Shown here one piece after another: positions 32,298 to 34,923 of a stretch of DNA of 34,923 nt. This DNA is from CAXRDE01 sp964229355 (GTDB taxonomy: Bacteria > Cyanobacteriota > Sericytochromatia > UBA7694). The position numbers and the translations under genes are program-made. How positions within the stretch are numbered: position 1 is the stretch's first letter; the number at the start of each line of letters is the position of its first letter. The stretch is from assembly GCA_964229355.1 (NCBI GenBank), contig CAXRDE010000018.1:1-34923 (forward strand), written 5' to 3'. Below the pieces are notes generated by a model. That model was not told where the DNA came from. It saw only the letters and a list, made by a program, of their open reading frames with translations, and searched no databases.

Positions 32298-33842
32298 ATG
32301 CATCATGAAATTACCACGCTATTGACCTTGCTCATGATCGCCACGTCAGTGGCCATGTTGGTGCGCTATATTAATTTGCCGTACACGGTCATGCTGGTGT
32401 TAGGCGGCCTATTGTTGGGGGTCTTGCACTATTTACCTGAGGTGAAGATGTCGCCCGAGGTGGTCATGACCATCTTTTTGCCTATTTTATTATTTGAAGC
32501 GGCCATTAATATTGAGTACAGCCATCTCAAGGCCGATTTAAAACCGATTTTGACCTTTGCGGTGCCGGGGGTTTTGATCAGTCTGGGGGTCACCGCGGCC
32601 TGTATGCATTACGGCGTAAACTTTCCCTGGCCCATTGCCCTGCTTTTTGGCTCGCTGATTGTGGCAACCGACCCGGTGTCGGTGCTGGCCATTTTTAAAA
32701 AACTGGGGGTTCCGCCCCGCCTAACGGCCCTGGTAGAAGGCGAAAGTCTGTTCAATGACGGCACCGCCGTGGTGGCCTTCCAAATTGTGTTGGCCATGGT
32801 GGTGACCGGTAGCTTTAGTGTCATGTCGAGCATTCAGCAGTTTTTGTTTGTGTGCTTTGGCGGGCTGGCCGTGGGCATGGTGTTGAGCTATGCCGCCATT
32901 GTGGTGCTCGAAAAATTTGATGATCATTTGTTGGAGCTGATGATTACCACGGTGCTGGCCTATAGTGCCTATCTGGTGGCCGAACACTTTCATGTGTCGG
33001 GCGTGATTGCGGTGGTGAGTGCAGGCATCATGATGGGCAATCTGGGCTGGGAAAAAGCCATGACCCCTACCACACGGGTGACCATTTCCACCTTTTGGGA
33101 GTTTGCGGCCTTTTTAATCAACTCTTTGATTTTCTTGTTGATTGGTTTACAAATTCACCTCAAAGAGCTGCGTGAGTTCTGGCCGCTGATTGCAGTGGGT
33201 ATTTTTGCCCTGTTTGCGGGCCGCATGGCCTCAGTTTACCCGCTGGCAGCCCTGTTAAATGCTTTCAACGCCAAAATCCCCGTGCGCTGGACCCATATTT
33301 TAGTATGGGGCAATTTAAAAGGGGCGTTGTCCATGGCGCTGGTCATGAGCTTGCCCGCAGATGTACCCTATCGCCGCGAGCTGCTGGTGACCATCTTTGG
33401 CGTCGTGCTTTTTTCGCTGTTGATTCCAGGGGTGACCATGGGGCGCTTTTTGCAGATGCTGGGTGTGGGTCAAAAAGACGAGGTGGTGGCCGATTTTGAA
33501 GCCAGGCGCGGAGAGCTTTTGGGACTGCGCACGGCCTTAAGTGAACTGGAGGAACTCTATGCTCATGGGCGTTTGAGTGCGCTCATGTACGGGCAACAGC
33601 AGCAACAGTACCAGGCAAAAATTACCCAGGCCGAGCAAGTCTTAGCTGCGATGGTAGACGGCAACGCCATGCTGGAGACCTTAGAAAGTCACGCGGTCCA
33701 GCGGCATTTGTTGGTGGCGCAAAAAAGCAGTTACCGAGAGGCGTATCGCAGTGGCCTCTTGTCTGAGGGAGCAGCTCACGCCCTGATTCGTGACGTGAAC
33801 AATGAGCTAGAGGCCCTTGAACAACAACATGACGGCCATTAA
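32298..33842 (+). CDS. Na+/H+ antiporter, CPA1 family (NhaP-type)
   Basis: 514 aa; GGAGGGG precedes the ATG. About twelve membrane helices fill residues 1-390. The cation-binding ATDPVSVLAIFK (123-134, Asp125-Pro126) and GESLFNDGTAVV (148-159, with Asp154) are the CPA1 signatures for electroneutral sodium/proton exchange in the inner membrane. RWTHILVWGNLKGALSMALVMSLP is the conserved basic helix near the end of the transporter part. A hydrophilic, helical C-terminal tail of about 125 residues (from DEVVADFEARRGE) is probably a cytoplasmic regulatory domain. The sequence is of the NhaP/YjcE type, with no sign of damage. It is transcribed alone, divergent from the recombinase operon, and ends in the hairpin at 33858-33902. 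Confidence 0.95.
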   Translation: MHHEITTLLTLLMIATSVAMLVRYINLPYTVMLVLGGLLLGVLHYLPEVKMSPEVVMTIFLPILLFEAAINIEYSHLKADLKPILTFAVPGVLISLGVTAACMHYGVNFPWPIALLFGSLIVATDPVSVLAIFKKLGVPPRLTALVEGESLFNDGTAVVAFQIVLAMVVTGSFSVMSSIQQFLFVCFGGLAVGMVLSYAAIVVLEKFDDHLLELMITTVLAYSAYLVAEHFHVSGVIAVVSAGIMMGNLGWEKAMTPTTRVTISTFWEFAAFLINSLIFLLIGLQIHLKELREFWPLIAVGIFALFAGRMASVYPLAALLNAFNAKIPVRWTHILVWGNLKGALSMALVMSLPADVPYRRELLVTIFGVVLFSLLIPGVTMGRFLQMLGVGQKDEVVADFEARRGELLGLRTALSELEELYAHGRLSALMYGQQQQQYQAKITQAEQVLAAMVDGNAMLETLESHAVQRHLLVAQKSSYREAYRSGLLSEGAAHALIRDVNNELEALEQQHDGH

Positions 33843-33857
33843 TCTGTTTTAAAACCC

Positions 33858-33902
33858 AACTCCTGCTGCAGGCCCCTGATACAATGCAGCAGGAGTTTTT
33901 TT
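33858..33902 (+). terminator. Strong terminator that contains the next gene's ribosome site
   Basis: A perfect 13-bp stem (AACTCCTGCTGCA, 33858-33870, with TGCAGCAGGAGTT, 33885-33897), a 14-base loop and a run of seven T's (33896-33902) make a textbook intrinsic terminator for the antiporter gene. The AGGAG of the right arm is 7 bases before the ATG at 33903, so it is also the ribosome site of the ABC-F gene. Confidence 0.92.
33877..33885 (+). promoter_or_regulatory. Possible extended -10 promoter inside the terminator loop
   Basis: TGA-TACAAT lies in the hairpin loop. Transcription from it would begin near 33891-33892, giving a leader of about 12 bases that has the AGGAG but lacks the left arm of the hairpin. 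There is no good -35. Confidence 0.4.
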
Positions 33903-34923
33903 ATGTTAGATGTACAAGATTTAACGGTGGCCTTTGGCAACCGCACCCTGTTTGAAGATGTTAGCCTGCAATTGTATCCCGAGCACCGCTATGGCCTGGT
34001 GGGGGCGAACGGTGCTGGCAAGTCCACCCTCTTGAGTGTGCTGTGTGGCCATATGCAAGATTACAGTGGCAACGTACAGTGGCCGGCGTCGGTACAGGTG
34101 GGCGTGCTTGAACAAGACCATTTTCAATACGAAGACCAGAGTCTGCTGACCACTGTCTTGCAAGGCCGCGAAAAACTCTGGCAGGCTTTGCAAATTCAGC
34201 ACCAACTGAGCCAAAAAACTGACTTCACCCCCGAAGATACCGAAAAATACACCCAGGCACAATTGGTGATTGATCAGGAGCATGGCTATGCTGCCGAAAG
34301 TGAAGCGGCTCGATTGTTAAGCGGTCTGGGCCTGCGTCCTGAGCAACACCAGGGGCCTTTGTCGGCCCTTTCAGGGGGGTATAAACTGCGGGTGCTCATG
34401 GCCCGTTTGCTGTTCAGTCAGCCCCAGGCACTCTTGCTCGATGAGCCTACCAACCACCTGGATCTCTATGCCATTAAATGGTTGGGCGAATACCTCAGTC
34501 AATACCGTGGGTTGCTGGTGGTGATCTCCCATGACCGCACCTTTCTCAATGAGGTGTGCACCGATATCTTAGACGTGGACTATGGCACTGTTAAAATTTA
34601 CAGCGGCAATTACGATGCCTTTGTGAACACCAAAGCACTGTTGGCGGAACAACTGGACCGCGAAATTGAAAAACAGGCCCAGTTGCGAGAGGAAACCGAA
34701 CGCTTTATTAACCGCTTTCGGGCCAAAGCCACCAAAGCCTCAGCGGTGCAGTCACGGGTGAAAATGTTGGAGCGCATGGACCAACTCGAAAAACGGCCGT
34801 CTTCGCGCCGCTACCCTCACTTTGGCTTTCAGACCCAGCAGCGCTCAGGCACCATCGCCTTGCGGGTGAAGGCGGTGTCAAAGGCCTTTTACACCCACGC
34901 GGTGCTGAATCAGGTTTCTTTTG
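33903..34923 (+). CDS. ABC-F family ATPase, 5' part (YbiT-like)
   Basis: The first 340 codons of an ABC-F protein; the rest is beyond the window. The first ATPase domain is complete: Walker A GANGAGKST (34-42), signature LSGGYKLRVLMARLL, Walker B LLLDEPTNHLD, switch His in VISHDRTFL. The long inter-domain linker (AEQLDREIEKQAQLREETER...) follows and the second domain begins at ALRVKAVSKAF. There is no membrane part, as usual for ABC-F, which act on the ribosome. The stretch REKLWQAL and the overall pattern are closest to E. coli YbiT rather than EttA or Uup. Roles in the family range from translation factors to antibiotic resistance by ribosome protection; which applies is not visible. Its ribosome site is inside the upstream terminator hairpin. 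Confidence 0.94.
   Translation, partial: MLDVQDLTVAFGNRTLFEDVSLQLYPEHRYGLVGANGAGKSTLLSVLCGHMQDYSGNVQWPASVQVGVLEQDHFQYEDQSLLTTVLQGREKLWQALQIQHQLSQKTDFTPEDTEKYTQAQLVIDQEHGYAAESEAARLLSGLGLRPEQHQGPLSALSGGYKLRVLMARLLFSQPQALLLDEPTNHLDLYAIKWLGEYLSQYRGLLVVISHDRTFLNEVCTDILDVDYGTVKIYSGNYDAFVNTKALLAEQLDREIEKQAQLREETERFINRFRAKATKASAVQSRVKMLERMDQLEKRPSSRRYPHFGFQTQQRSGTIALRVKAVSKAFYTHAVLNQVSF

Overview
The window looks like chromosomal DNA of a double-membrane (Gram-negative type), free-living bacterium. The evidence is many lipobox lipoproteins, a predicted outer-membrane protein, an anhydro-muropeptide recycling kinase and a HemN. GC content is moderate (roughly 50-55% by eye), genes are tightly packed, and most start codons have clear AGGAG-type ribosome sites. 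The mix of long IPT/TIG lipoproteins, proline/alanine-rich lipoproteins, a kinase-DUF4388 fusion and a huge low-complexity protein reminds me of the uncultured relatives of Cyanobacteria (Sericytochromatia / 'Blackallbacteria'). That is recollection only, not a test; a 16S or marker-gene tree of the source contig would decide.

Layout. 1-5876 (minus): four tandem lipoprotein genes, two carrying IPT/TIG repeats, with start sites embedded in the end of the preceding gene and a terminator at 438-465. 5999-9878 (minus): a signalling operon of a 7TM sensor histidine kinase, a receiver-ATPase hybrid lacking its histidine, and an OmpR-type regulator with a dead receiver. 9938-12697 (minus): a large membrane protein with an alpha-2-macroglobulin-like C-terminus. 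12724-12891: tRNA-Ser(GGA) with its own promoter and terminator. 12976-15017 (plus): anmK and a secreted tandem PrcB-domain protein. 15025-16413 (minus): hemN. 16602-18296 (plus): a secreted putative papain-fold hydrolase and rluE. 18293-20072: a divergent SDR / LysR-regulator pair. 20078-22508: a divergent subtilase lipoprotein and outer-membrane protein pair. 22612-24906 (plus): a Ser/Thr kinase with DUF4388 and a Pro/Ala-rich lipoprotein. 24907-25733: an AT-rich islet with unusual repeats, an orphan lipoprotein and an attC-like hairpin. 25734-32101 (minus): an operon of a degenerate serine recombinase and a cysteine-free 1856-residue protein. 32298-34923 (plus): a CPA1 Na+/H+ antiporter and the start of an ABC-F gene.

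The most distinctive parts are: (i) the recombinase / giant-protein operon; (ii) the small islet next to it that resembles a lone integron cassette; (iii) the three-protein phosphorelay with two partners missing catalytic residues; (iv) the ABC-F start region, whose Shine-Dalgarno lies inside the terminator hairpin of the preceding gene. Surface and envelope proteins dominate: at least six lipoproteins plus several secreted or membrane proteins.
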